Counted from the first letter of the stretch, positions 8,837 through 20,411 are shown. The stretch is 64,000 nt of DNA from an uncultured Collinsella sp. (GCA_900755685.1 CAAEHI010000044.1:62001-126000), one strand, 5' to 3'. Notes: generated by a model from the letters alone, not told the origin. A program made the numbers and translations.

Positions 8837-9706
8837 TTACTCGCCACGGACCAGACGGTCGAAAGCAACGACGGTAATGGTATCGCCGAGCTCCTTGGAG
8901 ACCTGCTCAGCGTACTTCTTGATGGTAAGGGAGCTGTCCTTGATGAACTCCTGCTCGGTGAGCACGGACTGCTTGTAGAACTTCTCCAGACGGCCAACAG
9001 CCATCTTCTCCTGAATGGCCTCGGGCTTGCCGGACTCGGCAGCCTGAGCCATGTAGATCTGCTTCTCGTGCTCGACGGTCTCAGCCGGGACCTGATCGCG
9101 GGTAGCGCAGATCGGGGCGAAAGCAGCAACCTGAAGTGCAACGTCGTGGGCAAAAGTCTTGAAGGACTCAGCCTGAGCGGTCTCGGCCTTGTCGAAAGCA
9201 AACTCGACGAGGACGCCGATCTTGCCACCCATGTGGATGTAAGAAGCGAGAACGCCGTTCTCGGCCTTGCGGGCGGCGAAACGGGAGATCTTCATGTTCT
9301 CGCCCATGATGTGAATCATCTCGGTGAGCTCGGAGGAAACGGTCTCCTCGCCCATCGGCTTCTCGAGCAGAGCGTCAACATCGGCCGGCTCGGTGGTGGC
9401 GACAACCTCGGCGACCTTGGAAGCAAAGCCGGTGAACTTGGCGTTGGAGCCGACGAAGTCGGTCTCGCAGGAGAGCTCGAGCAGAGCGCCGGTCTTGCCA
9501 TCCTCGGAGACGAACGCGGCGACAGCGCCCTCGTTGGTCTCGCGGCCAGCCTTCTTGGCAGCCTTGGCGAGGCCGTTCTTGCGCAGAACGTCAACAGCGG
9601 CGTCCATGTCGCCGTCAGCCTCGACGAGAGCCTTCTTGCACTCCATCATCGGGGAGTCGGTCATCTCGCGGAGCTGCTTGACCATAGCGGCGGTAATCTG
9701 GGCCAT
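8837..9706 (-). CDS. tsf: Translation elongation factor Ts
   Basis: Nucleotide exchange factor for EF-Tu. The N-terminal domain has the family signature around TDSPMMECKKAL, followed by ANGDMDAA-type and KAAKKAGR stretches; the core and C-terminal SKELG-like end follow. The chosen start is ATG at 9706 (MAQIT), with AAAGGA about 7 bases upstream; an upstream in-frame codon at 9721 lacks a site. That gives 289 residues. It is paired with rpsB as in most bacteria. Confidence 0.97.
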   Translation of the reverse strand: MAQITAAMVKQLREMTDSPMMECKKALVEADGDMDAAVDVLRKNGLAKAAKKAGRETNEGAVAAFVSEDGKTGALLELSCETDFVGSNAKFTGFASKVAEVVATTEPADVDALLEKPMGEETVSSELTEMIHIMGENMKISRFAARKAENGVLASYIHMGGKIGVLVEFAFDKAETAQAESFKTFAHDVALQVAAFAPICATRDQVPAETVEHEKQIYMAQAAESGKPEAIQEKMAVGRLEKFYKQSVLTEQEFIKDSSLTIKKYAEQVSKELGDTITVVAFDRLVRGE

Positions 9707-9751
9707 TGTGGTTCCTTTCAAAGAGATGAAAAAGACTTAAATAGGACTGAT

Positions 9752-10480
9752 TTACTCGGCCTTGGGCTCAGCGGCCATCTCGGCCTCGGAGACCTGCTCC
9801 TTGCCGGAGCCGGCGAGGCAGGCGTCAGCCATGAGCTCGCACATAAGGGTGACAGCGGAGATAGCGTCATCGTTGCAGGGGATGCCGTACTCGACCTCGT
9901 CGGGATCGGAGTTGGTGTCGATCAGAGCGACGACGGGGATGTTCAGGCGCTGGGCCTCCTTGATAGCGTTCTCCTCGCGCTTGGTGTCGATGACGAACAG
10001 AGCCTGGGGCAGACCCTTCATGTCGCGGGCACCACCGAGGTTGGTCTGGAGCTTAGCGAGCTCCTTGCCCAGAACAGCCTGCTCCTTCTTGGGGAGCACT
10101 GCCATGCGGCCGTCCTCGACCATGGCCTCGAGCTCCTCCATGCGGTTGATGCGGGAGCGGATGGTGACGAAGTTGGTCAGCATACCGCCGAGCCAACGCT
10201 GGTTGATGTAAGGCATGTTGGCGCGCTCAGCGGCGTTCTTGACGGCCTCCTGAGCCTGCTTCTTGGTGCCGACGAACAGCACGTTGCCACCCTTGGCAAC
10301 GTTCTTGACGAAGGTGTAGGCCTGGTCGGCGTCAAGGATGGTCTGCTTGAGGTCGAGGATGTAGATGCCGTTGCGCTCACCGAAGATGAACGGCTTCATC
10401 TTGGGGTTCCAGCGACGGGTCTGGTGACCGAAGTGGCAGCCGGCCTCGAGCAGGGTGCGGATATTAATCTTGGTAGCCAT
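9752..10480 (-). CDS. rpsB: 30S ribosomal protein S2
   Basis: Small-subunit protein S2 of 242 residues. It has the typical opening (LLEAGCHFGHQTRRWNP), the RNGIYILDL stretch, KGGNVLFVGTKKQA and NQRWLGGMLTNF. The C-terminal tail is Glu/Ala-rich. CAGGAGG sits eight bases before the ATG. It is followed by tsf and preceded by its own promoter and a leader of about 135 bases. Confidence 0.97.
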   Translation of the reverse strand: MATKINIRTLLEAGCHFGHQTRRWNPKMKPFIFGERNGIYILDLKQTILDADQAYTFVKNVAKGGNVLFVGTKKQAQEAVKNAAERANMPYINQRWLGGMLTNFVTIRSRINRMEELEAMVEDGRMAVLPKKEQAVLGKELAKLQTNLGGARDMKGLPQALFVIDTKREENAIKEAQRLNIPVVALIDTNSDPDEVEYGIPCNDDAISAVTLMCELMADACLAGSGKEQVSEAEMAAEPKAE

Positions 10481-10615
10481 GTTAAACCTCCTGTGGTTTG
10501 CCTCCGCGCGGGGTCATCCTCCAAAACCAACCCGGACATGTGCTACCAAAGCCCGGGCACCACGGTATGAAGTAGCCGCGCGTGCGTGATAAAAACCTGT
10601 TGCCGTGAAGCAACC
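10481..10615 (-). promoter_or_regulatory. rpsB 5' leader, possibly structured
   Basis: This stretch of about 135 bases lies between the predicted transcription start and rpsB. On the minus strand it begins with a small hairpin (GTTGC, loop, GCAAC) followed by a T-run. It then holds GC-rich segments with complementary GGGC/GCCC-like arms. Long r-protein leaders are often autoregulatory; no named leader motif was recognised. Confidence 0.35.
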
Positions 10616-10621
10616 CGATGA

Positions 10622-10650
10622 ATGATAGCAGGATTGCCTCTTCCTGCCAA
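10622..10650 (-). promoter_or_regulatory. Promoter of rpsB-tsf
   Basis: Minus strand TTGGCA (10645-10650), a 17-base spacer, then TATCAT (10622-10627). Both hexamers match the housekeeping consensus at five of six positions. Confidence 0.7.
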
Positions 10651-10705
10651 CCCGCAATCAAAACCACACACCTGAATGTACGTCGACGTCCCCGGCCGCG
10701 AAAGG

Positions 10706-11626
10706 CTATTCGCCACGGGGATGAGCTTGAGCAACGGCCCGCTTAAGCCGATCGGGCGTAAGATGCGTGTAGATTTGAGTCGTGGAAAGGCTCGCGTGAC
10801 CCAGCAGCTCTTGAACCGAGCGCAGGTCCGCGCCACCCTCGAGCAGATCGGTCGCAAAGGTGTGACGCATCGCATGCGGGGCAATGCCGGCAGGGATGCC
10901 GGCGAGCGTCGCCAGCATATGGAACCGTCGTCTGAGCATAGCGGCACTCATGCGATTGCCGCGCGCAGAAATAAACAGCGGGTGCAGACCGGCTGCGGCG
11001 TCGCGGCGCTTTGCCTGGGCGAGCAACTCCGGCCTCCCCTGCTCGACATAGCAACGAGCCGCCTCGAGCGCCCGACGGTACAGAGGCACGATACGCTCCT
11101 TGCTGCCTTTGCCCCAAAGGCGAACCACGCGCTCCGACCAAGCGATGGATTCCACGTTAAGCGCGGCAAGCTCCGAGATGCGGGCACCCGAGGCATAGAG
11201 CAGTTCGAGCATCGCCGCATCGCGCAATCCCGCGGGCGTCGAGGTATCAGGCGTCTTGAGCAACGCCTCGACCTGCTGGGTCGTAAGGACGCCCGGCAGG
11301 TCGCGCGGCAGCTTGGGCGACGCGATCGCCGAGACCGCATCACCCTCGACAATCCCCTCGGCAGTCATCCAACGATACAGCGACCGGATGGCCGACAGAT
11401 GCGCCGAAAGGGTGCGAGGGGCCATCTGGCCACGCGAGAGCTCGGCCAAATATGAGCGGACGGCGCGCACGTCGGCGACACGAGCGTCGGTACCCGTCCG
11501 CTCGCACCAGGCAGCAAAGCGCTCCAGTCGCGAGGCATAGGCCGTCACCGTATTGGGAGACAGCCCCTCGACACGCGCGATATAAGCGATAAACGAGTCG
11601 ACGGTATCGTAAAGGTCAAAGGCTAT
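10706..11626 (-). CDS. xerC: Tyrosine recombinase XerC
   Basis: Site-specific recombinase that resolves chromosome dimers. The catalytic set is complete: Arg in GARISEL, Lys in WGKGSKER, HAMRHTFATDLL (HxxR), the GHASLSTTQIYTH histidine and the nucleophilic tyrosine. The first canonical start is GTG at 11548. However, the frame upstream reads like a normal XerC N-terminal helix (about 20 residues from Phe-Asp-Leu-Tyr to Leu-Ser-Pro-Asn-Thr) and contains no ATG, GTG or TTG. An ATA at 11626-11624 overlaps the trmFO TAG (ATAG), would give 306 residues, and is offered as the start. A housekeeping role is favoured over a mobile integrase because it sits among dprA, trmFO and rpsB. Confidence 0.85.
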   Translation of the reverse strand: MAFDLYDTVDSFIAYIARVEGLSPNTVTAYASRLERFAAWCERTGTDARVADVRAVRSYLAELSRGQMAPRTLSAHLSAIRSLYRWMTAEGIVEGDAVSAIASPKLPRDLPGVLTTQQVEALLKTPDTSTPAGLRDAAMLELLYASGARISELAALNVESIAWSERVVRLWGKGSKERIVPLYRRALEAARCYVEQGRPELLAQAKRRDAAAGLHPLFISARGNRMSAAMLRRRFHMLATLAGIPAGIAPHAMRHTFATDLLEGGADLRSVQELLGHASLSTTQIYTHLTPDRLKRAVAQAHPRGE

Positions 11627-12960
11627 GACCGTTCGCCCCCAAACAGGTCGGAGCGCGTCACCAGGTAAGCGTCAAGGGCTTCGATCGCGCGGTCGGCGTA
11701 GGCCTGGTAGCGATCACGCTTGCTGCGGCGCTTGCCGTCCTCGAGCGGCGGCACCAAGCCAAAGTTGACGTGCATGGGCTGATAGCCCACCGTTGCCGGA
11801 TCGGTCGCATAGCCCACGAGCGCGCCCAGGGCGCCCACGCGCGGCAGCTCAACGGGCTCCGCCCCGGTTGCCTCGGCATAGGTGTTGAGCGCAGCGAGCA
11901 GACCGGTCGCCACGGCCTCCATGTAGCCTTCGGTGCCGGTGATCTGGCCGGCAAGGCGAACGCTCGTACCGGGCACGGCAAAGGTGCCATCGAGCACATG
12001 CGGGGCATCGACAAAGGTGTTGCGGTGCATGACACCAAAACGGAAGAATTCGGCATTCTCCAGTCCGGGAACCATATGGAAGACGCGCTTCTGCTCGCCA
12101 AAAGTCAGGTTGGTCTGGAAGCCCACCAGGTTATAGGCGGTCTTCTCCTTGTTCTCGGCGCGAAGCTGAATCGCCGCCCAAGGGCGACGTCCGGTACGCG
12201 GGTCGGTCAGTCCGACGGGCTTCATGGCGCCAAAGCGAATGGCATCCTTGCCGGTGCGAGCGACCTCCTCGGCAGGCTGGCAGGCCTGGAACAGGTCGCC
12301 ACCCTCAAAGTCCTTAAGTACCACGCGATCGGCGGTGGTGAGCGCCTCGATAAAGGCCTCGTACTCCTCCTTGTTGAGCGGAGCATTGAGATAGTCGCCG
12401 CTCCCCTGTTCCTCGTAGCGCGACTGCGAGAACAGCACGTCCATATCGAGCGTGGAGGCATCGACGATTGGCGCGGCCGCGTCAAAGAAGGCCAGGGCAT
12501 CGCCGCCGACGAGCTTCATGACCTCCTCGCTCAACGCGGGCGAGCAAAGGGGGCCAGCGGCAATGACCACATGCCCCTCGGGAATCTGCGTGACCTCGCC
12601 GTGAACAATCTCGATATTGGGGCGGGAGGCAACCTCGGCCTCGACAAGTTCGGAAAACTTGACGCGGTCGACCGCCAGGGCGCCGCCGGCGGGAACGGCC
12701 GCGCGATGGGCACAATCGAGCAAGACTGAGCCCATACGCTCAAGCTCGGCCTTCAACAAGCCCGCCGCAGAGTCTGGACGGGTCGATTTAAACGAATTGG
12801 AGCAGACGAGCTCGGCAAGATGGTCGGTATGGTGGGCCGGGGAGCTCACCTGGGGGCGCATCTCGCACAGCTTTACGGCAAAACCACGGTCTGCCAGCTG
12901 GATCGCGCATTCCGAACCCGCCAGACCGCCACCGATAACTGTCACCTGATCGAACTGCAT
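11623..12960 (-). CDS. trmFO: tRNA (uracil-54-C5)-methyltransferase, folate/FAD-dependent
   Basis: Uses methylenetetrahydrofolate and FAD to make m5U54 in the T-loop of tRNA. The FAD motif VIGGGLAGSE is at about 8-17. NSFKSTRPDSAAGLLK, GYMEA and the QPMHVNFGL segment are typical of the TrmFO/Gid family. The start is ATG at 12960, seven bases after AAGGTG; an in-frame TTG two codons earlier is less well placed. It has 445 residues. Its TAG stop overlaps the proposed xerC start. Confidence 0.95.
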   Translation of the reverse strand: MQFDQVTVIGGGLAGSECAIQLADRGFAVKLCEMRPQVSSPAHHTDHLAELVCSNSFKSTRPDSAAGLLKAELERMGSVLLDCAHRAAVPAGGALAVDRVKFSELVEAEVASRPNIEIVHGEVTQIPEGHVVIAAGPLCSPALSEEVMKLVGGDALAFFDAAAPIVDASTLDMDVLFSQSRYEEQGSGDYLNAPLNKEEYEAFIEALTTADRVVLKDFEGGDLFQACQPAEEVARTGKDAIRFGAMKPVGLTDPRTGRRPWAAIQLRAENKEKTAYNLVGFQTNLTFGEQKRVFHMVPGLENAEFFRFGVMHRNTFVDAPHVLDGTFAVPGTSVRLAGQITGTEGYMEAVATGLLAALNTYAEATGAEPVELPRVGALGALVGYATDPATVGYQPMHVNFGLVPPLEDGKRRSKRDRYQAYADRAIEALDAYLVTRSDLFGGERS

Positions 12961-12974
12961 CTGCAAACACCTTT

Positions 12975-13907
12975 CTAATTGACACGTTTTCCATTGTGAC
13001 CGAAGGGCGTCTGGGCGTGAAGGGCAAACTTGGAGGGCGCATACCTTCCATCCATCATGCGTTCGATGAGGCCCTCGAGCTCGAGCGACCCTAGGAGCTT
13101 GAGCACGCCGACGGCATCGAGCGAGACGAGCGCCGCGATGTCGTCGACCTTGAGCGGCGAGGCGATGAGCGCATGCATCACGGCCTGCTGCGTGGGGTCC
13201 AGATCGGCGATACCGGGCGCATCGGGACGCGAATAGCGCAGGGTGCCGTAGATTCGCGAGATGGCCATCTCAATAGATTCCTCGTCAACAATGCAGCAGG
13301 CCCCGTTGGCGATGAGGTAGTTGGTCCCGCGCGACTCGGGCGACAAAATGGAGCCCGGAACCGCAAGCAGTTCGCGCCCCAGGTCCATGGCGGCCTCCGC
13401 CGTCGAGAACGTGCCCGAGGGCATGCCGGCCTCCGACACGAAAAGCGCCTGCGAAAGCGCGGCAATCACCCGGTTACGTCGCGGAAAGGCGAACTTACGC
13501 GGCCCCATACCCCAAGGCGAGATGGACACGACTGCGCCGCCCGTATCGATCGTGCGCGCGATGAGCCCCGCACTCGAACGCGGGTAGACGACGTCGGCGC
13601 CCGTTCCCAGCACCACGACATGCCTGCCACCGGCGTTGACCGCGGCCCAACCCGAGGCTTGGTCGCAGCCGACCGCACCGCCCGAGACCACCGTCACCCC
13701 CGCCTCGACCGCGACTTTCGCGGCCAGCTCTGCCACGGCAAGGCCGTACGGCGAGGCCTTGCGAGCGCCGATGATGGAGAGTGCGGGCGTCGACAGCGCG
13801 GCGGGGTCGCCACGCACATAAAGCGTCTGGGGTACATCAGAGAGCTCCAAAACGGTATCTGGATACAGCGCATCACCGGGATGCAGCTCAAAAGTCTCCT
13901 CGGGCAT
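12975..13907 (-). CDS. dprA: DNA-processing protein DprA
   Basis: Loads RecA on incoming single-stranded DNA during transformation. The Rossmann-like domain shows IGARKASPYG, VVSGGAVGCDQASG, RNRVIAALS and GTNYLIANGA. A C-terminal winged helix lies at about 235-300. The protein is short at 310 residues and lacks the N-terminal SAM/HhH extension seen in many DprA. The usual SGxARGID motif is altered to SGGAVGCDQ. Its ATG overlaps the comM stop by one base. Confidence 0.93.
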   Translation of the reverse strand: MPEETFELHPGDALYPDTVLELSDVPQTLYVRGDPAALSTPALSIIGARKASPYGLAVAELAAKVAVEAGVTVVSGGAVGCDQASGWAAVNAGGRHVVVLGTGADVVYPRSSAGLIARTIDTGGAVVSISPWGMGPRKFAFPRRNRVIAALSQALFVSEAGMPSGTFSTAEAAMDLGRELLAVPGSILSPESRGTNYLIANGACCIVDEESIEMAISRIYGTLRYSRPDAPGIADLDPTQQAVMHALIASPLKVDDIAALVSLDAVGVLKLLGSLELEGLIERMMDGRYAPSKFALHAQTPFGHNGKRVN

Positions 13908-15430
13908 TACTGGTCCCTCCTCCCTTGGTACATCGCCGCCTCGAGCACGTGATCTTGAGTTACCCGCTCACTTTCGGCGACATCAGCGATGGTGCGGGCG
14001 ATACGCACCAGGCGCACGATGCCGCGCCCCGTGAGATGCGTGCGTTTCGACAGGCCAAGCACGCATTTCTCGGCGGCCTCGTCGAGCGCAAAGGTCGACA
14101 CGACGCCGTCAATGGAGCGTGACTCATCGTCCTCGGCCTCGGCATCCGCATCATCCATACGGGACTCGCGCCAGGCGCGAAAGGCGCGTCCATGCACCAC
14201 GTAGTCACGCAGCTCGGCCGACGACATGCCCTCCGCGCCCTCGATAATCACCTGAGGATCGGGCCGGGTCACATCAATCATCATGTCGATACGGTCGGCC
14301 AAAGGACCGCGCAACTTGGACCGGTAGCGCTCGACCATCGAAGCCGAGCAGCGGCAGGGCACCTCACGATCGCCCAAAAAACCGCAGGGACAGGGATTGC
14401 TCGCGGCAAGCAGCTGAAAGCGCGACGGGAAGGTAAAAGCGCCGTCGACGCGCACAATCTTGACGTAGCCGCGCTCGATGGGCTGGCGTAGCGTCTGCAA
14501 AACGCCGGTGGGAAACTCGGCGAGCTCGTCCAAAAAGAGCACGCCGCCATGCGCCAAGCTGATCTCGCCCGGGTGCACCGGACGACCGCCGCCGATAAGG
14601 CCCGCAGTCGAGATGCTGTGGTGCGGGCTTCGAAACGGCCGATGACCTGCAAGCAGGCCATCGATGTTCTCACCCAAGACCGAATGGATACACAACGCCT
14701 CCTGCTGATCCTCGACGGAAAGCTCAGGCAAGATCCCCGTCATGCGGCGTGCAAGCATGGTCTTGCCCGATCCCGGAGAGCCGATCATGAGTAAACCGAG
14801 CTCCCCTGCCGCCGCAAGCGCCATGCCGCGCTTGGCAACCTCCTGCCCCAGCACGTCGGCATAGTCGAGCTCAGGTTCAAAAGTGGCCTCTAGCACTTCA
14901 GAATCCAGATAATGCCGCGCGGCATCGCCCATACCCTGGGCAATCTGAGACAGGTGATCGATAAATCCGCAGTCCACACCCGCGAGCGGCACATGCTGGT
15001 CGGACCTGCCGGCGATAAAGGAGAGCCCCATGTCGCGTGCCAGCAGCTGAAACGCTACCTCGCCCTTGACGGGCAGCACCGTACCGTCCAGGCCAAGCTC
15101 GCCGGCGATAAGGCAGCGATCGAGGTTATCGCGGGGAATCTGCCCATCGGCAGCCAGCACGGCGATGGCTATCGGCAGGTCAAAACCACTGCCGGTTTTG
15201 CGGATATCACCGGGCGCCAGGTTGACGGTAATACCCGAGCGCGGAATCTCAAAGCCCGCCGAGCGCATGGCGCACCGGATACGCCCGCGCGACTCCATCA
15301 CCTCCATGCTGGGGATGCCGAGCATCTGGATACCCGGAACGCCACCGGCAAGCGAGACCTCGACGGTGACGGGAATCGCCTCGACACCGCGGATACAGGC
15401 CGCGTGAACGGCAAATGTCTCGTACGCCAT
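13907..15430 (-). CDS. comM: ComM/YifB-type Mg-chelatase-like AAA+ ATPase
   Basis: AAA+ helicase-like factor that aids branch migration of transforming DNA in studied species. The N-terminal ChlI/Lon-S5-like domain spans about 1-170. Walker A GSPGSGKTMLARRM is near 220, Walker B FLDELAEF lies downstream, a cysteine trio (NPCPCG, CRCS) is present, and the C-terminal Mg-chelatase domain ends the protein. The start is ATG at 15430, overlapping the yraN TGA by one base, and gives 507 residues. The open frame further upstream is a shadow inside yraN. With dprA it suggests natural-competence machinery, though no other com gene is in view. Confidence 0.94.
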   Translation of the reverse strand: MAYETFAVHAACIRGVEAIPVTVEVSLAGGVPGIQMLGIPSMEVMESRGRIRCAMRSAGFEIPRSGITVNLAPGDIRKTGSGFDLPIAIAVLAADGQIPRDNLDRCLIAGELGLDGTVLPVKGEVAFQLLARDMGLSFIAGRSDQHVPLAGVDCGFIDHLSQIAQGMGDAARHYLDSEVLEATFEPELDYADVLGQEVAKRGMALAAAGELGLLMIGSPGSGKTMLARRMTGILPELSVEDQQEALCIHSVLGENIDGLLAGHRPFRSPHHSISTAGLIGGGRPVHPGEISLAHGGVLFLDELAEFPTGVLQTLRQPIERGYVKIVRVDGAFTFPSRFQLLAASNPCPCGFLGDREVPCRCSASMVERYRSKLRGPLADRIDMMIDVTRPDPQVIIEGAEGMSSAELRDYVVHGRAFRAWRESRMDDADAEAEDDESRSIDGVVSTFALDEAAEKCVLGLSKRTHLTGRGIVRLVRIARTIADVAESERVTQDHVLEAAMYQGRRDQ

Positions 15431-15915
15431 CACGACACCTGCCAATCGAACGCGTTGTACTGGTGCTCGATCTCGGCGATATGCCCGTCGCGGATGGTGA
15501 CGCCCACGGCATCGAAGCGAATCGCCTTGAGCGGATAATGCTCCATGAGATAGCAACTTGCGATGCGGCGGTAGCGGCGTTGCTTTTGGGCGTCCACGGC
15601 CTCCTCGGGAAAGACCCGCGTGTTGCAATCCAGCGCAACGCGTCTGGTCTTGACCTCGGCCATCACCACGACATCGTCGAGCTCATCGAGCAGCACCAGA
15701 TCGGCCTCGCCCTCGGTGCAACGATAACCCTGCTCCAGCAAGGTGTAGCCGCGCTCGTTAAAGTAGTCGATGGTGATCAGCTCGCCTAGCATGCCCAGCT
15801 CGCGGGGACTGAGTCCCTTGATAAACTCGGGCGTCATCGCCCCACAGTCGAGCTCGCCGTTTTCCCAACGCTCCTTGAGCTGCTGCGTCTTGCTCTTTTT
15901 GCTTGCGGCACTCAT
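15430..15915 (-). CDS. yraN: UPF0102 family endonuclease-like protein YraN
   Basis: Small protein of the restriction-endonuclease-like fold; function is unproven. The core has LGELITIDYFNERGYTLLEQ, then EADLVLLD and VMAEVKTRR, which supplies the Asp/Glu-x-Lys residues of the fold. An N-terminal extension of about 35 residues, rich in Lys and Glu, precedes it. The ATG at 15915 has AAAGGAG six bases upstream, giving 161 residues. It is the first gene of the yraN-comM-dprA-trmFO-xerC overlap chain. Confidence 0.9.
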   Translation of the reverse strand: MSAASKKSKTQQLKERWENGELDCGAMTPEFIKGLSPRELGMLGELITIDYFNERGYTLLEQGYRCTEGEADLVLLDELDDVVVMAEVKTRRVALDCNTRVFPEEAVDAQKQRRYRRIASCYLMEHYPLKAIRFDAVGVTIRDGHIAEIEHQYNAFDWQVS

Positions 15916-16012
15916 GGGGTCTCCTTTCCCGCACACTGCATTGCCCCGATGATGAGGGCACCTTTCATGCGGGTAAGTACCGGAAGCAAACCAAAAGCTG
16001 ACCAAATGCCGA

Positions 16013-16056
16013 CAAAAAACGGGCCGTACGCAGCAATGCTGCTGCATACGGCCCGC
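16013..16056 (-). terminator. Intrinsic terminator after rnhB
   Basis: The stem CGGGCCGTACGCAGCA pairs with TGCTGCATACGGCCCG and is followed on the minus strand by six T residues. It lies 50 bases beyond the rnhB stop. Confidence 0.85.
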
Positions 16057-16104
16057 TACCAGCAGGTTTATAAAACCACAGAGGTCCCTGTCTCCACAAT
16101 TGGC

Positions 16105-16893
16105 CTAGAAAAGGCGCTCAGTCTGCAGAAAGTTTCCGCAAAAGCTCACGCGGTGCAGCGGACAAAGTCCATGTTTGCGAATGGCCTCGATGTGCTCGGG
16201 GCTCGCATAGCCCTTCGACTCGGCCAGATGGTACTCGGGGTACTCGGCGTCGTACTCGACCATCATCTCGTCACGCGTGACCTTGGCCATGATGGACGCT
16301 GCGGCGATGCAGGCGATCTTGGCATCGCCTTTCACCACATCGCGCTCGTTAGGAACAGCGCCCAAGGGGTTGCCATCCATGAGGACGCAGTCGGGTTCAA
16401 GTCCCGTATCGGCCACGGCGCCCGCAACGGCGGTACGGATAGCACGGGCCATGCCCATCTCATCGATATCCTTAGGCGCGATATGGCAAAAACCGATCGC
16501 CGTCGCCACCTCGGCAATCTTCACTGAGAGCAACTCGCGGCGCGCCGGCGTGAGCTTTTTGGAATCGTTGATGCCCCAGACGCGCGGCTCCATGGGAAGG
16601 CACACGGCACACACGGTTAAGGGACCCGCTACCGAGCCGCGGCCCACCTCGTCGACACCAACGACCACCCCATCGCCGCCAAGCTCATGCATAAGCTCGT
16701 ACATGTCATTGACGCGCTCGCGCTCGGCAAGTTCCTTAGCATGGCGTTTGAGGGCGCGTTCACAAGCCTTGATCACCTGCTGGCGCGGGTCCTCGCGATA
16801 ATGCTCCACGAGGGCGGGGATCTCCTCAAACGTTGCGCTCGCTAGCTCTCCGGCAACCTGCGATGCCGAAACCGAGCTCGTCATATTGGCCAT
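16105..16893 (-). CDS. rnhB: Ribonuclease HII
   Basis: Cleaves RNA in RNA-DNA hybrids and at single embedded ribonucleotides. The catalytic acidic residues are visible: VDEVGRGSVAGPL (Asp-Glu), MDGNPLG and KGDAKIACIAAASIMAKV. An N-terminal helical extension of about 75 residues precedes the catalytic core. The chosen start is ATG at 16893, seven bases from AGGAGG, giving 262 residues; an in-frame codon 18 bases upstream lacks a site. Confidence 0.95.
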   Translation of the reverse strand: MANMTSSVSASQVAGELASATFEEIPALVEHYREDPRQQVIKACERALKRHAKELAERERVNDMYELMHELGGDGVVVGVDEVGRGSVAGPLTVCAVCLPMEPRVWGINDSKKLTPARRELLSVKIAEVATAIGFCHIAPKDIDEMGMARAIRTAVAGAVADTGLEPDCVLMDGNPLGAVPNERDVVKGDAKIACIAAASIMAKVTRDEMMVEYDAEYPEYHLAESKGYASPEHIEAIRKHGLCPLHRVSFCGNFLQTERLF

Positions 16894-16919
16894 ACCAGGC
16901 CCTCCTTGCATGCAAATCA

Positions 16920-16951
16920 GATAAAAAGAAGGGCCACCCGAAGGTGACCCT
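16920..16951 (-). terminator. Intrinsic terminator after rplS
   Basis: On the minus strand AAGGGTCACC, a TTCG tetraloop, GGTGGCCCTT (one wobble pair), then CTTTTTAT. It ends the single-gene rplS transcript. Confidence 0.85.
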
Positions 16952-16986
16952 TGTGTCCAAACGAGTGGACAGACGCTGCGATCTAC

Positions 16987-17328
16987 TTAGCGCTTCTCGG
17001 GGATGCGAGCAGCCTTGCCCACCTTGTCGCGGAGGTAGTACAGCTTGGCGCGACGGACGCGACCATGACGAACGACCTCGAGCTTGGCGATCTTGGGGCT
17101 GTGAAGCGGGAAGGTACGCTCAACACCGACACCGAAGGACATCTTGCGGACGGTGAAGGTCTCGCGGGCACCGGCGCCGGCCATGCGGATGACGTCGCCC
17201 TGGAAGACCTGGATGCGCTCGCGGTCGCCTTCCTTAATGCGGTAGTGAACCTTGACGTTGTCGGCGACGCGAACCTGAGGAATGTCCTCGCGGATCTGCT
17301 GACGCTCGATTGCGCGGATGTAATCCAT
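16987..17328 (-). CDS. rplS: 50S ribosomal protein L19
   Basis: Large-subunit protein at the subunit interface. Recognisable: IRAIERQQIREDIP at the start, then RVADNVKVHY, RIQVFQGDVI and the FTVRKMSFGVGVERTFPLHSP signature. It ends with YYLRDKVGKAARIPEKR. The start is ATG at 17328, seven bases after AAGGA, giving 113 residues. It is transcribed alone from a nearby promoter. Confidence 0.97.
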   Translation of the reverse strand: MDYIRAIERQQIREDIPQVRVADNVKVHYRIKEGDRERIQVFQGDVIRMAGAGARETFTVRKMSFGVGVERTFPLHSPKIAKLEVVRHGRVRRAKLYYLRDKVGKAARIPEKR

Positions 17329-17397
17329 GTGCAATTCCTTACTCTTCTAGAGGTGCCGTACCACTCTGGCCGGCACGTAGTTGAACAAACGTATTCG

Positions 17398-17425
17398 AGT
17401 ATACACGCGCGGGTTTCTGCTGCAA
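17398..17425 (-). promoter_or_regulatory. Promoter of rplS
   Basis: Minus strand -10 TATACT (17398-17403) with TTGCAG (17420-17425) 16 bases upstream. The -10 is strong and the -35 weak. Confidence 0.5.
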
Positions 17426-17469
17426 GAACAATTTTTTACGCAGACAAAAAGACAAAACCCGCACATGAT

Positions 17470-17500
17470 AACCGTCCGCCTCACGAATGAGACGGACGGC
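17470..17500 (-). terminator. Probable terminator after ppdK
   Basis: On the minus strand CCGTCCGTCTCA, a TTCG tetraloop and TGAGGCGGACGG form a 12-bp stem followed by TTATCAT. The T-run is poor, so some read-through is possible. Confidence 0.6.
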
Positions 17501-17538
17501 ATGAGGGGGGGCTACGTTAGGCGTCTGAACCCAAAACG

Positions 17539-20289
<2,751 letters not shown>

Positions 20290-20364
20290 GATACTTCCCC
20301 TTTCATGCACTTACGCGCACGACCGTGGTAACGAATCGACCCGCCAAATGCGGGCCGTGAGGGA

Positions 20365-20393
20365 ACTATACGGCGGGTTTTGAGCGGGCTTAA
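20365..20393 (-). promoter_or_regulatory. Promoter of ppdK
   Basis: Minus strand TTAAGC (20388-20393), a 17-base spacer, then TATAGT (20365-20370). The -10 is good and the -35 weak. The predicted leader is about 70 bases. Confidence 0.45.
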
Positions 20394-20411
20394 GCAGAGG
20401 ATGCGCGGTTT

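Noticed and set aside
9068..10570. A 500-codon + strand open frame
   Set aside because: Antisense shadow of tsf and rpsB, rich in Leu/Gly repeats.
10706..11626. Tyrosine recombinase as integrase of a mobile element
   Set aside because: It lies in a housekeeping overlap chain with trmFO and before rpsB, has XerC length and motifs, and no att repeats or phage genes are nearby.
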